In this document: positions 33,063-45,482 of the stretch, one piece after another
Position numbering within the stretch: position 1 is the first letter of the stretch
Layout of the letters: the number at the start of each line of letters is the position of its first letter
Origin: Bryum argenteum
Taxonomy: Eukaryota; Streptophyta; Bryopsida; Bryales; Bryaceae
Assembly (NCBI GenBank): GCA_037043015.1
Contig: CM073321.1
Coordinates: 4,980,001 to 5,044,000 of the forward strand
DNA length: 64,000 bases
Reading direction: 5' to 3'
Notes under the pieces: model-generated
Databases searched by the model: none
What the model saw: the letters and a program-made list of their open reading frames with translations, nothing else
What the model was told of the DNA's origin: nothing
Translations under genes and position numbers: made by a program

Positions 33063-34487
33063 TTAAGAATCTTCAACTTTTTCGTTGCCCTTTGAAAAAA
33101 GTGATCGTTGCGGTTCCAAATCAACGTCGATTGCGTTTATGTTGATGTCATCTTTTGCGTTACTTTTACGATGAGCCCACTCTGCCCATGCAACCTCAAA
33201 TCGAGCATTCTCCTCAGCTACACGTAGTTGCTTTGCGAGTTTTACATTATGGTCTTCACTCCATTTCACCAGCCTCTTTAATTTGTCAACTTCCTCTGGA
33301 GTCTTGCCATACTTACCCGCTAATGCCAAATCCCGAATGCGTAGCATCTCTTTATCTACCTCTAGAGCAATAGATTCTTCAATATCCGTCAACTTATCCC
33401 TCCTCTCAGCTAGGACCCCTTCCAGGTAATTATGTTTAGCTGTCCAGAACTCTACGTAGTCTTCTACGGAAAAGCTGTTTGAATTTTTCTTCCCGAAAAA
33501 CTTCTCCTTAGCCTCTTTTCGTAGCACAAGCATGGTCTCCATGTCAGCTTCGCAGTCTAGAGCTTTTTCGAAAACCTCCCGACATTCTTCTTGTACATCG
33601 TATGGTGTAGAAAGGGCTCTTTCTTTGAGGGCTTCCAATTCCTTTAAATTCTGCAGTACTAAATCCAATTCGATGCATTTTGCTCTACTTAAATTGTGCA
33701 AAAGGATCAAAGTATCCATGGCTTTGGATAATCTTCCACCCACTTTTCGGAATGGATTTACCTCAAAGGATATTCCTTCAATCCAATGCAGTGGAGGACC
33801 AGTTGGTTCATCGAGCTCGTATTTGTGTGTGTGTTCATCCTCCGAGGATTCAGAAGAAGACCCTGCTGTGTAAAATTCCGCGTCGGCCTTAGGACTCATA
33901 GGTACCGTTCCAATTCCATCTCCTTCTATAGTCTTTGATGTCTCTCCAACCTCTATTGGTTCGGTCTTCTCTTATATAGGCAAACGTGGAGGCGTCCACC
34001 AATGCACCTCCTTCCCGAGAATCATTTCCGCATATGCCATTTGTGCCAAAAAGTAGGGAACCTCATATTTAAAAATATGGTTGTTACCGTATATCATATG
34101 CCAAGCATAGATGCATCTCGCTTTGAAATCGTAATGATGGCACTCTCGGAGGTTAGCTTCATTCTTGTGCCGATGAATATTGTGCCAATGTAGAGGAAAG
34201 AGCTTGTTGATGTGGCACCACTCCACATATTTCTCACATATGGCAAAAGACCACGGCCCCCTCTCTTCCTCCCATCGTCTAAACGCTACTAACTTTGGAT
34301 TCTTCAAGATAGCTCTGCGCTTCTTCGCAATCCGACCTCGCTCATGGCGCACCATGGATGTGCCCGCTACAACGGGTAGTGCCTCCATAAGAAAAATTCG
34401 TAGAAAAACGCAAAGTCCCTCTACGAGCAAGCAAGCAACAACTCTGAAGTCGATACTAGTCAATGCGCGAAAAGGAGGAACTCGCAA
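33063..34487 (-). pseudogene. U1-family gene, near full-length, one in-frame stop
   Basis: One frame of about 475 codons, interrupted only by TAA at 33972-33974 (possible CAA origin). The best ATG starts MEALPVVAGTSMVRHERG at about 34388; codons upstream of it are probably leader. The U1 core follows: LVAFRRWEEERGPWSF, CEKYVEWCHINKLFPLH, CIYAWHMIYG, VPYFLAQMAYAEMILGK and HWW. Then an acidic linker and about 200 residues of coiled coil beginning near LHNLSRAKCIELD. This is the best copy for seeing the domain order of the family: basic N-terminus, U1 core, acidic linker, coiled coil. No enzymatic motif is visible. A family-C array lies just upstream at 34520-34830. Function unknown. Confidence 0.6.
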
Positions 34488-34519
34488 AGTGTGAAAATGG
34501 ACTGCCCAACGCGTTCTTA

Positions 34520-34830
34520 AGCATAGTGATAAGGCGACCGGCGGTCTACAAAATGTGCACCGCCGGTCGCCCGCTGGTCCAGCTATCGCCCTATCTGGAC
34601 CGCCGATCGCCCCAGCGACCGACGTTCGCCCATGAACTGGACCGGCGGTCGCCCTAGCGACCGACGTTCGCCCAAAGCTGGACCGGCGGTTGCCCTAGCG
34701 ACCGACGTTCGCCCAAAGCTGGACCGGCGGTCGCCCTAGCGACCGACGATCGCCCAAAGCCGGACCGCCGATCGCCCTAGCGACCGACGATCGCCCATGA
34801 GCTGAATCGGCGGTCGCCCTATTTCAGCTC
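34520..34830. repeat. Family-C GC-rich array with exact 41-bp period
   Basis: Units start with GACCGGCGGTCGCCC-type words at 34640, 34681, 34722 and 34763, exactly 41 bp apart. Each also carries GACCGACGTTCGCCCA or the GACGATC variant. The array lies upstream of the minus-strand U1 gene. Confidence 0.92.
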
Positions 34831-36100
34831 TTTATGTTGAATGCGAGGGCATCAGGTTTCATAGCAGCTCCTACGAGGATGAGAATCATGAGATGAGGAT
34901 GAATATTGGATGGGGGAGGAATAAAAGAGCCCTTTAGTTTATAATGTATTACTTTTAAAAATTAGGAATGTATGCATCGGGTAGGAATTTCGGATCGTGG
35001 GTCCCATAATTCCCATTTTATGATCATTCAATTCCTAAGAAATGGACAAGAGATGTGTAAATGGATAATAATGAATGGGAGGAAGGATGGGGTGAGAGTT
35101 TTTCGTCCTCTTTGTAGGCATGAATGGTATATATTATTTTGTATGGTGTATATTTTAAGAAGTCATATCGTGCCTAATCAGTTATAATAATTGATAAAAT
35201 GTGTAATCATTTATAGAGCATCAGCCTCTTCAATGCATGAAAACACTTTAATGAATCTAACGATTCAATACCTACAATCTAAGCATGTAATCCTAGGTAG
35301 TCAATTCCTAGCATCTAAATAAGATACCATTTCTGTACAAAACTGCACCTCTTATTTTAACATCACATTCAAGAACAATTTCTAGTTTCTTTTTATATCA
35401 GTGGAGCCTTTAATATATTATAAGATCTCCGTATATAATATCCGACTGATAGATTATCCTTGCAATGAGTTTATGGGCTCATAACATTATGAAATTGGTT
35501 AAATTGAGTGGGGGGAGGAATTTGAAAATTTTGGCAAGTCAAAAATAAGGTCTTGAAATACAATTAAGTGAATGGAATTAGTGCATATACCCTAGAAAGC
35601 ACTAAGAGAAATAGTTGCTTACCAAATTAAAAGGTGATATATCATGACATATTATATGTTTGGAGAAAAAATGAGTGACCACTTTTTGAAGGTAAATATT
35701 TGAAGTCAAGAAGACTAATGATTTGCGGACATTCTTATCAACCCATTACTGAGCGTACTTTTGGAACCAATATTTGATGAGTATTTTATGTTGAGAATTC
35801 TGAGAATGTTGAAAATTATAATTTTGTAAATTGTGATTAAACTTGTATCGATCTAAATCCATATACACCACAAGAGTATCCAATGAGAATAAAATCATTT
35901 TTCATGTATCATGGTCACCGCTCTTGGCAAAATGCCCATGACCATGAGAATCATTTTCAATTGGGAATGAGATATAGGAAGAAGTGAGTGAGAATGAGAG
36001 GGAATGAGGGGGATGAGGGGGATGAGGGGGATTGAAGGGGGAATGGGGAGATGCTTGAATCGGTTAATTCAAAATTTGAATATTGCATAAAGAGGATCCA
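34831..36100. other. AT-rich DNA, no gene seen
   Basis: Apart from short runs of GGGGGATGA near 36008-36035, nothing is recognised. Confidence 0.5.
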
Positions 36101-36109
36101 AGAAAAGAG

Positions 36110-36335
36110 CGGGAGCTCTCGCGAAGTCGCCCGCAGAGTGCCGGTCCGCCTGGCGCTCCGCCGAGGCCGGATCGAAACTCTTCTCGGCCGCACGCGGTCG
36201 CCCGAGGTCTCGCTGCACTGACCGGCGGTCGCCCGGAGAGGTCTGTTGCGTACTGACCGGCGGTCGCCCGAGCGAGTCTTGCAAGAAACACTGACCGGGC
36301 GGTCGCCCTAACGATGTCGCTGACATCGCGGCCGC
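36110..36335. repeat. Family-C GC-rich array, degenerate
   Basis: ACCGGCGGTCGCCCG-type units at irregular spacing, upstream of the truncated U1 gene at 36547. Confidence 0.85.
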
Positions 36336-36364
36336 CCGCCACAGGAGGTTAAATACAATCGTAA

Positions 36365-36530
36365 TTGGCCGTAGTCGTCACTTTTCAGTCCACGTGCCGT
36401 GGAATTGCGCATTGTCTGGTGTCGACTCAAAGTTGCCACTTGCTTGCTCGATTGGAGGCCAACGTGGACTGCACCATTTTTGGTGTTTTGTATCTAACAT
36501 CACATCATAGCGGCATTTCCGTGATCGGAG
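36365..36530 (+). promoter_or_regulatory. Promoter-like block shared with the U1 gene at 40748
   Basis: Contains CACGTG and the block TTGCGCATTGTCTGGTGTCG, also present at about 40525-40555. In both places it follows a family-C array and precedes a U1 gene. Confidence 0.55.
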
Positions 36531-36546
36531 GTAACAATGACTACAA

Positions 36547-37555
36547 TTGCCTCAATTCTTCCTTCCAACCAAGCAAGACATTCCAAGAGCCCCATTGACA
36601 GAAAACCCACGAGAAGGACTTACGGCAGCAAGGCATCGGAAAGATGGGGATGCTGATGATGTGTATGTTTGGGTAAATCCTAATTCTGATGAAGAAGAGG
36701 TTAAGGAGAGGGAGCATCATACTCCTCTTGTAGAAGGTTCTATTGGTCGCGTTGAACACTTTCATGTGGGTGAAACAAGCGTGCAAGATTTGGATGTGAT
36801 TGATGCACCTGTGAAGCACATCGAGGACCTACGAACAGAAGGAGAAGCGGATGGCATTGAATACATGGAGGTTGAAGCAATGTTTGGTGCTTGTACTTTG
36901 GGAACACCCAAAGTTATAGTTCGGCCCGTTATGAGCGCCTCTCCTCAAACAAATGTTAGCGTAGAGGATGGGACTCTAGAATATCCAATGGAAACGATTG
37001 AACAGCCAGAAAGATAAGGAAATGAAGAAGTAGAGCTGGAGAAGGAAGTTCAAGTAGTCTTCAAAGCGAAACGCCCGAATAAAAACGATGATTCGTGGAT
37101 GAAGTTGTTGAACAAGGCTTTTATATTTGTTTCATGCTTTGTCATACGAACGGGCAAAGTGTGTTGAACTCCAACATGACATAGAGGTAATCAAGGATGC
37201 AAAAAAGAAGATCCAAGAGGAGGCGACGAATGTTCTCCCAGCTCTGGTTGCATCAGATCAGGTCGATTATGAGGAAGAGCTCATAAAGAAGAAGAAACAT
37301 TTCGAGGATGTGCATAGGAGATACAAGCGCGTCGACGAATGGTTTGTGGTCAATGATTGGGGTCGCAAGAAGGATTTTATGGTTGAAGGAGCCAAGGACC
37401 AAGGTCATTTTGAGAAGGAGCTAAAGGAACTCATTTCGGCATGCGATGCCTTGAGAGCTGAGATCGAAAGGGTGAACCTAGCATCAATAAGATTGAAGGG
37501 GAACAAGCAAAAGTTAGTCCTCAATAGAATAGATGGAACCGTGGATATTGCGTAA
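36547..37555 (+). pseudogene. U1-family gene lacking its core domain
   Basis: The frame starts within the linker: IPRAPLTENPREGLT aligns with IPRAPYPAANPREGLT of the 40748 copy, followed by an acidic stretch. After a stop at 37017 and a shift near 37127, the coiled coil appears: HALSYERAKCVELQHDIE, parallel to HNLSRAKCIELD in the minus-strand copy. The conserved U1 core upstream is missing, so an internal deletion joined the promoter-like block almost directly to the linker. Confidence 0.55.
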
Positions 37556-38390
37556 GAGGGTCAAAGTTCACAAATGCAATGAAACAACCGAGGAGTTGGT
37601 CAAAAAGCTACTTGTGCTCATGAGAAGAGGAGAGGTTCTTAAATGCAAGGATCGAAGATCTATGTATTGCAAATAAGACAAAGGAGAAATGTCGGAGCTG
37701 GTACCATCTAAAAAAAATCTAAAGTACAATGGAAGAAGATTAGAGTAAGCGGAATCAAGTTTTAGAAAGACGTTGGTGTGTTGGTTATATCCATTTACTT
37801 TATTTTATTTGTGAACCGAAAGTTGGGAGATAAGTGCTAGGTGGATGTTATACAATGTATCTTTTTGATTATATGATATGTTTTTACTAGTAAGATACCC
37901 GTTGAACGATGTTATGTTTATTATTTGTATATATGCGCACGGTGTTATTTTAATCATCTTGTTTATTCTTTTTATTTGTTTATTTTTTATTTGAAATGCA
38001 TGATTTGGAAATATCTAAAAAAAGGTTCTTAGAATGGTATGTAGGTTCGTAATTATTTAAGTTGGTAGGTTTGTATGTTGGTAGGTTGGTGGATACTTTG
38101 GACAGTGGTCTTTTAGAAAATTATGTCGTGTATACCATTCCATATGTATATATAATGATATTGAGTTTTGGAAAGCTTTTATTAGTATTAATCCACGATG
38201 AAGTAATGATAAATAATTTGTAAAAATTTGGAATCGTAACTAAGTTGTTGAAGTTACGTATAAATATATGGTGGGATTTAGCTGCAAGTATTTAGAAACC
38301 CCAAAACCTCGAAAGGCAATGATTCGTACATGATTTCAAATATGCAGAAAAAGATCTGTAGCAAAAGGGGGGGAAGCAGATATTCGCGCC
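37556..38390. other. AT-rich DNA, no gene seen
   Basis: Nothing recognised downstream of the coiled-coil frame. Confidence 0.5.
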
Positions 38391-38394
38391 CATC

Positions 38395-38720
38395 ACGTAG
38401 ACCGCCGGTCGCCCTGTCACCGTCGTTCGCTCATGAGCTGGATCGGCGGTCGCCCTAGCGACCGACGATTGCCCATCAGCTGGATCGGCGGTCGCCCTAG
38501 GGAGCGACGTTCGCCCAAGCGACCGACGTTCGCCCATCGCCTAGACCGGCGGTCGCCCCAGCAGGAGGGTGCGCGGAGGCTCGCGGACACTATTCTCCTT
38601 GGTGCACCCCCATCACGTAGACCGCCGGTCGCCCTGTCAGCGTCGTTCGCCCATCAGCTGGATCGGCGGTCGCCCTAGCGACCGACGTTCGTTCATCCGC
38701 TGTATTGGCGGTTGCGCGAT
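38395..38720. repeat. Family-C GC-rich array
   Basis: Units such as CTGGATCGGCGGTCGCCCTAG and GCGACCGACGTTCGCCCAT alternate; two sub-blocks repeat CATCACGTAGACCGCCGGTC. No U1 frame was found within 1 kb on either side, so this may be a solo array. Confidence 0.88.
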
Positions 38721-39990
38721 TTGGAGGTTTTGAATGAAGTTAACACCAAGTATCCTATAGACCTATACCATGCCAAGGTTGAATGAAATTAACACCAAGT
38801 ATTTCCTTCCATGTAAATCCAAGTTCCATGTGGCTTCTTTCATGATTTAATATATTTAATACGGTTAGAGAAAATAATAAAACCACCTCCTCCCCCCTTT
38901 AGTATAACTTCCTCTATTACTTAGCATCCTACAAAGTCAAAGTAAATCATAACATGTAGATACGTTTCTTTTACGGGAAATTTTGTTCTTCCATAATTTT
39001 TATAAGGTCTTTTTTAGTCAACACAAGTTTTAAAATCGTTATCTCTTTCCACAAATCTATTTTCCGTATATCATTCAATATTCTACTCATTCAAATGACT
39101 TACAAGTAAATGATGACCTATAGGTGACATATCCCCACGATTTTCTAAATAACACCATCATTTCCATAGGGTCATCATTAGGTAGTGTAAGGGTTTAAAT
39201 TATCCTCTTACCCCCTTTATCTATTTTTTCTTATTTTTTGAAGTTTTGGTGTTTCTAAGTGCTTGCAACCAAAATCCAACCTATAGATCCTTTACTCCAA
39301 CGATTCTTTTTTATAGCTCCATCATGTTCATGAGGTAGTTATTACATAGTCCAATTCTTTTTAAAATATTTTTTCTCTCCATTTAACTATTTTTTATCTT
39401 TTATTTAAAGCTCTACTTACTTCGAAAATTCTATATTAATTTGGGAAAAATAGTACAAAGTTGTCCTATAATATTTTTGATGGTTCCATCATTTTTATAT
39501 GATCCATATTACCTACACTAAATAGGTAGATTAGTGTTAGATACACTAATATACATAAATAGGCTATAAGTTTTTACTATTAGTCAATATTTGTACCCTC
39601 TACAAAGGTGAAGATGGGGATCCTTACATAGTATTGGAATCGATACTCTTGGTAAAAATTTTATCCCAAAAGTAAAAACTTGTAGCATTTTCAAATCTTA
39701 TAAAAATCTAACACTAATGTACTTATTTAGTGTAGTCCAAATGTTCAAATTACATTCCCCACTTTGTTTTCGTATGCATGTGCGCACAACGCCTACTTTC
39801 ACATGACTATTTAATTTTTGGAAATTCGGAAAAATACTTTCATTCCTACTCATGCCCCTAAGATTTATATTATATTTTTTACACAATCAATCACCTAGGA
39901 AAGTTATCAACACCCCTTCTACTCCCTTTTACTTATATATCATTTTCATAGGGTCATTATTAGGAAGTCCAAGTATTAAAATCACATTAT
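38721..39990. other. AT-rich DNA, no gene seen
   Basis: AT-rich with no ordered repeat. Confidence 0.5.
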
Positions 39991-39995
39991 TGCCC

Positions 39996-39998
<3 letters not shown>

Positions 39999-40062
<64 letters not shown>
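39999..40062. repeat. (TA)n microsatellite
   Basis: Two uninterrupted TA runs separated by a short T-run. Confidence 0.95.
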
Positions 40063-40073
<11 letters not shown>

Positions 40074-40189
40074 TTTTTTTGTTTTTAGTTTTGATGGTTC
40101 CAAATACTTGCCACCAAAAGTCATTATATACATTCGTTACTACTTTGAAAATTCTCGACACACACGCCGGGAGGAAGGTTAGTACTTGC

Positions 40190-40510
40190 TCACGAGGTGG
40201 ACCGGCGATCGCCCAAAGACCTCGGTCGCCCACCACTGGATCGGCGGACGCGCGATCCAGAGGTCGTGCCCCCACGCATACGTCGCGCCCTCCCATTTGG
40301 AGGTCGCGCCCTCTGACCGATGGTCGCACACCAGGTGGACCGGCGGTCGCCAATCCGCTGGATCGGCGGTCGCCCTGGCGACCGACGTTCGCCCATCGGG
40401 TGGATCGGCGGTCGCCGCGCGCGACCGACGCCGCCGCTTTTCACCGGATCGGCGGTCGCCCTAGAACCAGGGGTTACATATACGCCGCGCGGACACCGCC
40501 AGTCGCCATT
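40190..40510. repeat. Family-C GC-rich array upstream of a U1 gene
   Basis: GGATCGGCGGTCGCC and GACCGACGTTCGCCC units in mixed spacing, ending about 240 bp before the U1 start codon. The promoter-like block shared with 36365-36530 sits between. Confidence 0.88.
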
Positions 40511-40747
40511 TTTCACCTCCACGTGTCGGGCCTTGCGCATTGTCTGGTGTCGACTCTGGTTGCCGCCTGCTTGTTCGAGCGCTAGAGCGTGCGGTGATTG
40601 GCACACACGTGCCACACGTGTGCATTTTACACATACATGCTGCCCGATTTTTGAGTTTTCTAAATTCTGTGTTAGTCCACGGAATAGATATAACTTTTTT
40701 TTGAGTTAGTTTAAAAATTTTCTTCCTTCGTTAGCATTTGGGTGACC

Positions 40748-41452
40748 ATGCCGCCTAGCCAGGAGCGGAAGATAGCGAGAGACAAGGACCGCAAGAGGAA
40801 AAGAAAGATGCAAAGGAGATTTCACAAGATTCTCATAGATCCCACGCTACAGGCTTTTCCGGGGTGGGCGCAAGTAGAGGAACCGTGGACCCTTAAGACT
40901 TGCAAGTGGTACATTGCTTGGTGCCTCATCGGCCATTTGTTTCCACACTATCGTCACGAGTTTCATCGCGCTTTGAATTATGCAAATTTGCACTATTGCC
41001 ATCACGATGAATTTGTGCAACGATGCATTGAAGTGTGGAAGTTCCTCTACGCCGGTGTGCATGTGGTGAGCAACGAGGTTTCGTACAACATAGCACAAAT
41101 GGTGTACGCGGAGGTAATTTTGCAGAGGGACGTGGATTGGAGGACGTTTAAAAAATCCCCTCAAACAATTAAGCCAACAGAACCCCATATTCCGCGAGCT
41201 CCATATCCAGCGGCCAACCCACGAGAAGGGCTTACAACACCTAGGGGTTACAAAGGAGGAATCCCTGATGAGGACATAGTCTGGTCAGATTCGGAAGAAG
41301 AAGGGACCGAAAGCCGAGAAGTGGATGAAGGGGAGCCGAACCAAACGATGGAGGAAGGTCATGCACATTTGGATGAAGGGGGGCCAAGCCAAGTTTGTAC
41401 AGAAGGGGGGCCAAGCCAAATTTACAATGAAGGGGGCCCAAGTGAAGAATGA
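40748..41452 (+). CDS. U1-family protein, uninterrupted, without coiled coil
   Basis: A 234-codon frame from an ATG (MPPSQERKIARDKDRKRKRK) with no stop. The U1 core is complete: LQAFPGWAQVEEPWTLKTC, WYIAWCLIGHLFPHYRHEF, ANLHYCHHDEFVQRCIEVW, NEVSYNIAQMVYAEVILQRD and VDW. His and Cys residues recur (HYCHH, CHH), but the spacing does not match a zinc finger I know. The second half is an acidic linker with GGPSQ repeats and ends at EE, where other copies go on into a coiled coil. This is the cleanest U1 copy in the window and the best query for finding relatives. Confidence 0.6.
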   Translation: MPPSQERKIARDKDRKRKRKMQRRFHKILIDPTLQAFPGWAQVEEPWTLKTCKWYIAWCLIGHLFPHYRHEFHRALNYANLHYCHHDEFVQRCIEVWKFLYAGVHVVSNEVSYNIAQMVYAEVILQRDVDWRTFKKSPQTIKPTEPHIPRAPYPAANPREGLTTPRGYKGGIPDEDIVWSDSEEEGTESREVDEGEPNQTMEEGHAHLDEGGPSQVCTEGGPSQIYNEGGPSEE

Positions 41453-41995
41453 CTGGTAGTTAGTTAATCACGTTTTTTTAGCAATTGTAGAAAAGTAGTG
41501 TACTCAATACCAAACACTAAGTGCAATTGCCATTTTGTATGCAAAAACGTTGAATGTGAATATGAAGTTTTTGATTTTCTTCAATTTAAATATTCTTGGT
41601 GAATGAAATCTCACTATTGCATGTGGTATAAGCATAAAGGAAAAACCTTCAATGTCCGAGGTACCATCATTGATACATGGCAATTTTTATCATTCTTAAT
41701 TATTTAGGAAACGTGGATTGAGCAATATTCATCCCTTTATTTTTTGGATTTGGAGTAAGAGAAGTTAAAACTCTAGTTTCTAATATGAGTCCTTATTGTT
41801 CTCTCTCTTGCCTTCGCATGTTCCCTTTATTATTATTAATTTTTTTTTCTTTTCAAAAGAAAAGCATTATTGCGAATCAAACATTTTTGAGCCACATGGT
41901 CTCCGGGATTCTAGTTAATAATAGTTGTCATCATGTGGACCATGGATATTGACTTGGAGAGAAAAGTGCTCTTCGTCCGAACAATCTGTCATCTA
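41453..41995. other. AT-rich spacer, nothing recognised
   Basis: No frame or ordered repeat of note. Confidence 0.5.
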
Positions 41996-41999
41996 TATG

Positions 42000-42160
42000 G
42001 CGGGCGCGTCCAACTGGTCGAGGCTAGGGCGACCGGCGGTCGAGCTAGCGCGATGAAGTCAAGGCGAGGCGACCGCCGGTTCACATGGCGCGACAAATAA
42101 GTTGTTAGGGCGACCGCCGATCCGGGCGTGGCGACCGCCGATCCGGGCCGGGAGTATATA
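42000..42160. repeat. Short family-C array upstream of the hAT gene
   Basis: GCGACCGGCGGTCGAG, GCGACCGCCGGTT and two copies of GCGACCGCCGATCCGGGC in about 160 bp, followed by a TATATAAG motif at 42156-42163 that could serve as a TATA box for the gene downstream. Confidence 0.8.
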
Positions 42161-42277
42161 AGGAGTCGTTCACGGGCTCAAGTCACTTTCCTTTGCGCTT
42201 GGCCCGTTGTCTTGGGTCTCCCCATGAGAAGCCCCCTGCTCGGTCTATATGTGCAAAGAGTAACTTAAGCCCTTATA

Positions 42278-45200
42278 GTGCGTGTTGTCGTCACCGGTTT
42301 CATTGCGGCGGCGGAGGTGCGGTTCCGAACATGGAGCATTCTTCCCAATCCAACGGGTACGGATAATAGAAGAGACACTCGCAAAATGGGACGAGTGGCT
42401 ACGAGTATCCACGAACGGAACGACAAGCCAAATACTCGCGTGTGCTTATTTTGTGGGAAAAGCACGATCTTTGTAAGGCAACGAGCATTAGCTCATTTCG
42501 GATATCCTCACGCTTCCCCATTACCCCGGTGTACGAGGTTGCCCCGTGGAGTTCTCGAGCTATTCCGTGATCATGGAGGGATAGTTCCAAAGAACAACAT
42601 TTCTTATGCGGATGTTGTTCCGCACTCACGAGTGGATGCCGCATACCATATGCGGCAAGGGAAACTACGGAGAACATAGATACCCCTCGCATCAACTCGT
42701 ACAAGTACCATCCCCTAACCTAAGGTCTAATCAGGTGCCATCCTCTAACAAGGGGAGTCATGGCAGCAATGGACAAAGGATCTCTACACTCTCTAGTGGA
42801 CGGCGACATGGGCAAAGGAGTATGGAGGATAGTTTTGATCTTGCCATTAGGCAAAATTTGGATGCAAAATGGGCTTCATTTTTCTATGAGGCAAACATTG
42901 CATTCAATGTCGTACGACATCGAGCATTCATAAGTGTCGTTCAAGAGACAGCAAAGGCCGGTATTGGTGGATATCAACCACCCTCGTATCATGCTATTAG
43001 GACTACGATGCTCGAGGCGAAGAAGGCGGCTGTGCAAAGGTCGGTAGAGGATCGAACAAAACTTTCTATCGAGAAGTACGGAGGAACAATATGCTCAGAT
43101 GGGTGGTCCGATGTCACAAGGCACCACTCATTAACATGATGCTTGTTTGCCCAAAGGGGGAGAGGTGTTTTTGGGATCGATGGATACTACAGGAAGAAAA
43201 AGGACATCGCTTATGTGGCAAATGAAATGGCGAAGTACATAGAGGAGGTTGGACCACAAAAGATCGTGCAGATATGCACCGACAATGCAAGCTCCATGTT
43301 AGGTGCTGTGAAGAAGTTGCAGATAGACTATCCTCACTTGTATGGACAAGGTTGTGCGGCACATATTCTAGACCTCCTTCTCGAAGATTGGGGGAAAGAG
43401 GCGTGGGTTAAGCAATTGGTGGAGCAAGCCAAGAGAGTGTGCACATTTATTAAGGGGTCCCACGTCCCCTTGCTCTATTCGAAGTACTCGCCGAAGTCGC
43501 ACTCAAGGTACCACCTCTGACTCAATTTGCAACAAACTACGTGATGATAGAGCGGTTGTTAAAGCTACAACAACCTCTGAACAACATGGTGATCGATGCG
43601 GAGTGGCATGTGTTTGTCCAAACATTGTTCAACGAGCAAAAACAAATACCGATTCAGACAAAGGCAAGGAATGTGCGGATTAGCATTAGGAGCGATGAGT
43701 TAGGGAGAATTGTACGAAGTTTGTCAAAGTAGTTGAACCAAGACTCCTAGCTCTTCGGGAGTTCGACGGGAAGTACCAACCCATGCCCAGGGCGTATGTG
43801 ATCATGTCGGACCTTAAGGAACACGTGTTCTCTTTGCGTGAACCTCCATTCGAACTATCCCCGACATTGCTACAAAATACGAGGATGCATTTCAAAAACG
43901 ATGGGAGATGATGCTCACAGACACCTCCACTATGCAGCTGACTTTGTTGAACCCTAATTTGACAAATATTGGAGCAATTCAAAACAATGGAGAAGCAAGA
44001 AGAGCTTTAAACCGGGTCATAATAAAGCTTAGCGCCCCAATGGGAGTGGTCTATGAGGAAGTGGTGCGGGAACTCATACAATATGAGGAGAGGACGGGTC
44101 CATTTAACACCAATTCGAGAGGCCCCCGATCCAGACTCATCGTGACTTGTTACCACATCAATGGTGGCATCAAGTCGGGGGGAATGCCTTGCCAAAAATT
44201 GCGAAGAGGATTTTGGCATTGACATGTTCAGCTTCATCATGTGAGAGGAATTGGAGCATGTACTCTTTCGTGTACAACAAAGTGAGGAATCGGTTGTCAA
44301 CTTCCAAAGCAGAGGACCTTGTGTACATCTATGCGAACGCCAAACTTGAGCGCCAGAAACGTACCAGATCGCCGAGAACGTGGTACGAAAATTACTTAGA
44401 AGAAGAGGACTCTGACGAAGAAGACTATGTACCCGACAATGAATGGGATGATGGTGTATTCATGGATGACTCGGAGGCGGATGACGACAATTATGTCAAT
44501 GACGGTAGCGAACACGACGACCTAGAGAATTGGAACGACAACGAAGGAAACATGACTATTCATGTCAAGGACCCGTTTGAGTTCGATGACGACCAGATGT
44601 TCCACAACCGCCTCGCCAGGTTTGCGGTATTTGCCAAATGACACGAAGGAGAAGGAGTGGCAAATTTACAACTCCAAGAGAGTACCGCCTAGCAAAACAA
44701 GACTTGGTAAACCGGATGGATGAAGAGAACATTGGTCCACTTAAAGGCAGCCCACACTCTAACAACAACGATAAACTTGAGAGTGTGAAGGGCACGGTTA
44801 CCACGACAGGATTTCAAATGGACCAAATTAAAGTGGAACCTAACGATGTATCCAATTCAAAGTTGCATGGAAGTGGGGTCACCTAGAGTTTCAACCATTC
44901 GATCAAGGAATTCAACTCTTAACGGAGATGACTCCGATGTACCTCTACAACAATTGTTCCCAAGGGTTACCCAACCCAAAGGGGCCCATACAACTTGTAT
45001 GGTATTGCCGAAGATGGAGGTCAAGATAGAACCAACAAGTCCAACATGCAACCGGGCATTGGCGCTGCACGAGACGTCGGGCCATCTACACAACCTCGCA
45101 ATCGTATTACACGAGGCCAGAAGCGTTTGAGGAAGGCACACAATCGACGATGTCGGAAAGGAGCACGCGTACATGAAGAAGTCCATGCTGGGATTGCTTC

Positions 45201-45480
45201 ATCCAATAATCCGAATACACGTACAATGCGCCATCTACCACCAACGCAAACGGGATCACTAATGCTTCACGGCCCTTGAAGCGCCTCATTCTGATGAACA
45301 AGAAAACAACCACGGACACGGAATTGCGCATTTTGGCGAGTGAGGTTGAGTGTGAAGTACGCAATGAGACAGAGGATGAAGACGAGGATGGCGACCAAAG
45401 CACTGATGACTCTCTAGGTGAAACCGATCCAAACGCAGATGAAGTATCAAGCGACGATACGTATACATTGAAGGATACCT
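42278..45480 (+). pseudogene. hAT transposase (DUF659 / hAT C-terminal dimerisation) with frameshifts
   Basis: Near the N-terminus a BED-like finger reads CLFCGKSTIFVRQRALAHF. Then comes DUF659-type sequence: FNVVRHRAFISVVQETAKAG, GYQPPSYHAIRTTML, GTICSDGWSDVTR, MMLVCPKGE (after a shift), QICTDNASSMLGAVKKLQ and CAAHILDLLLEDWGKE. The C-terminal dimerisation region is HQWWHQVGGNALPKIAKRIL, LTCSASSCERNWS and NKVRNRLS. The W, CSASSCERNW and RNRLS motifs are standard for plant hAT transposases. At least four frame changes (near 42680, 43140, 43510 and 44150) disable it. An acidic tail and unassigned frames run to 45482. No terminal inverted repeats were located. Confidence 0.8.
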
Positions 45481-45482
45481 AA

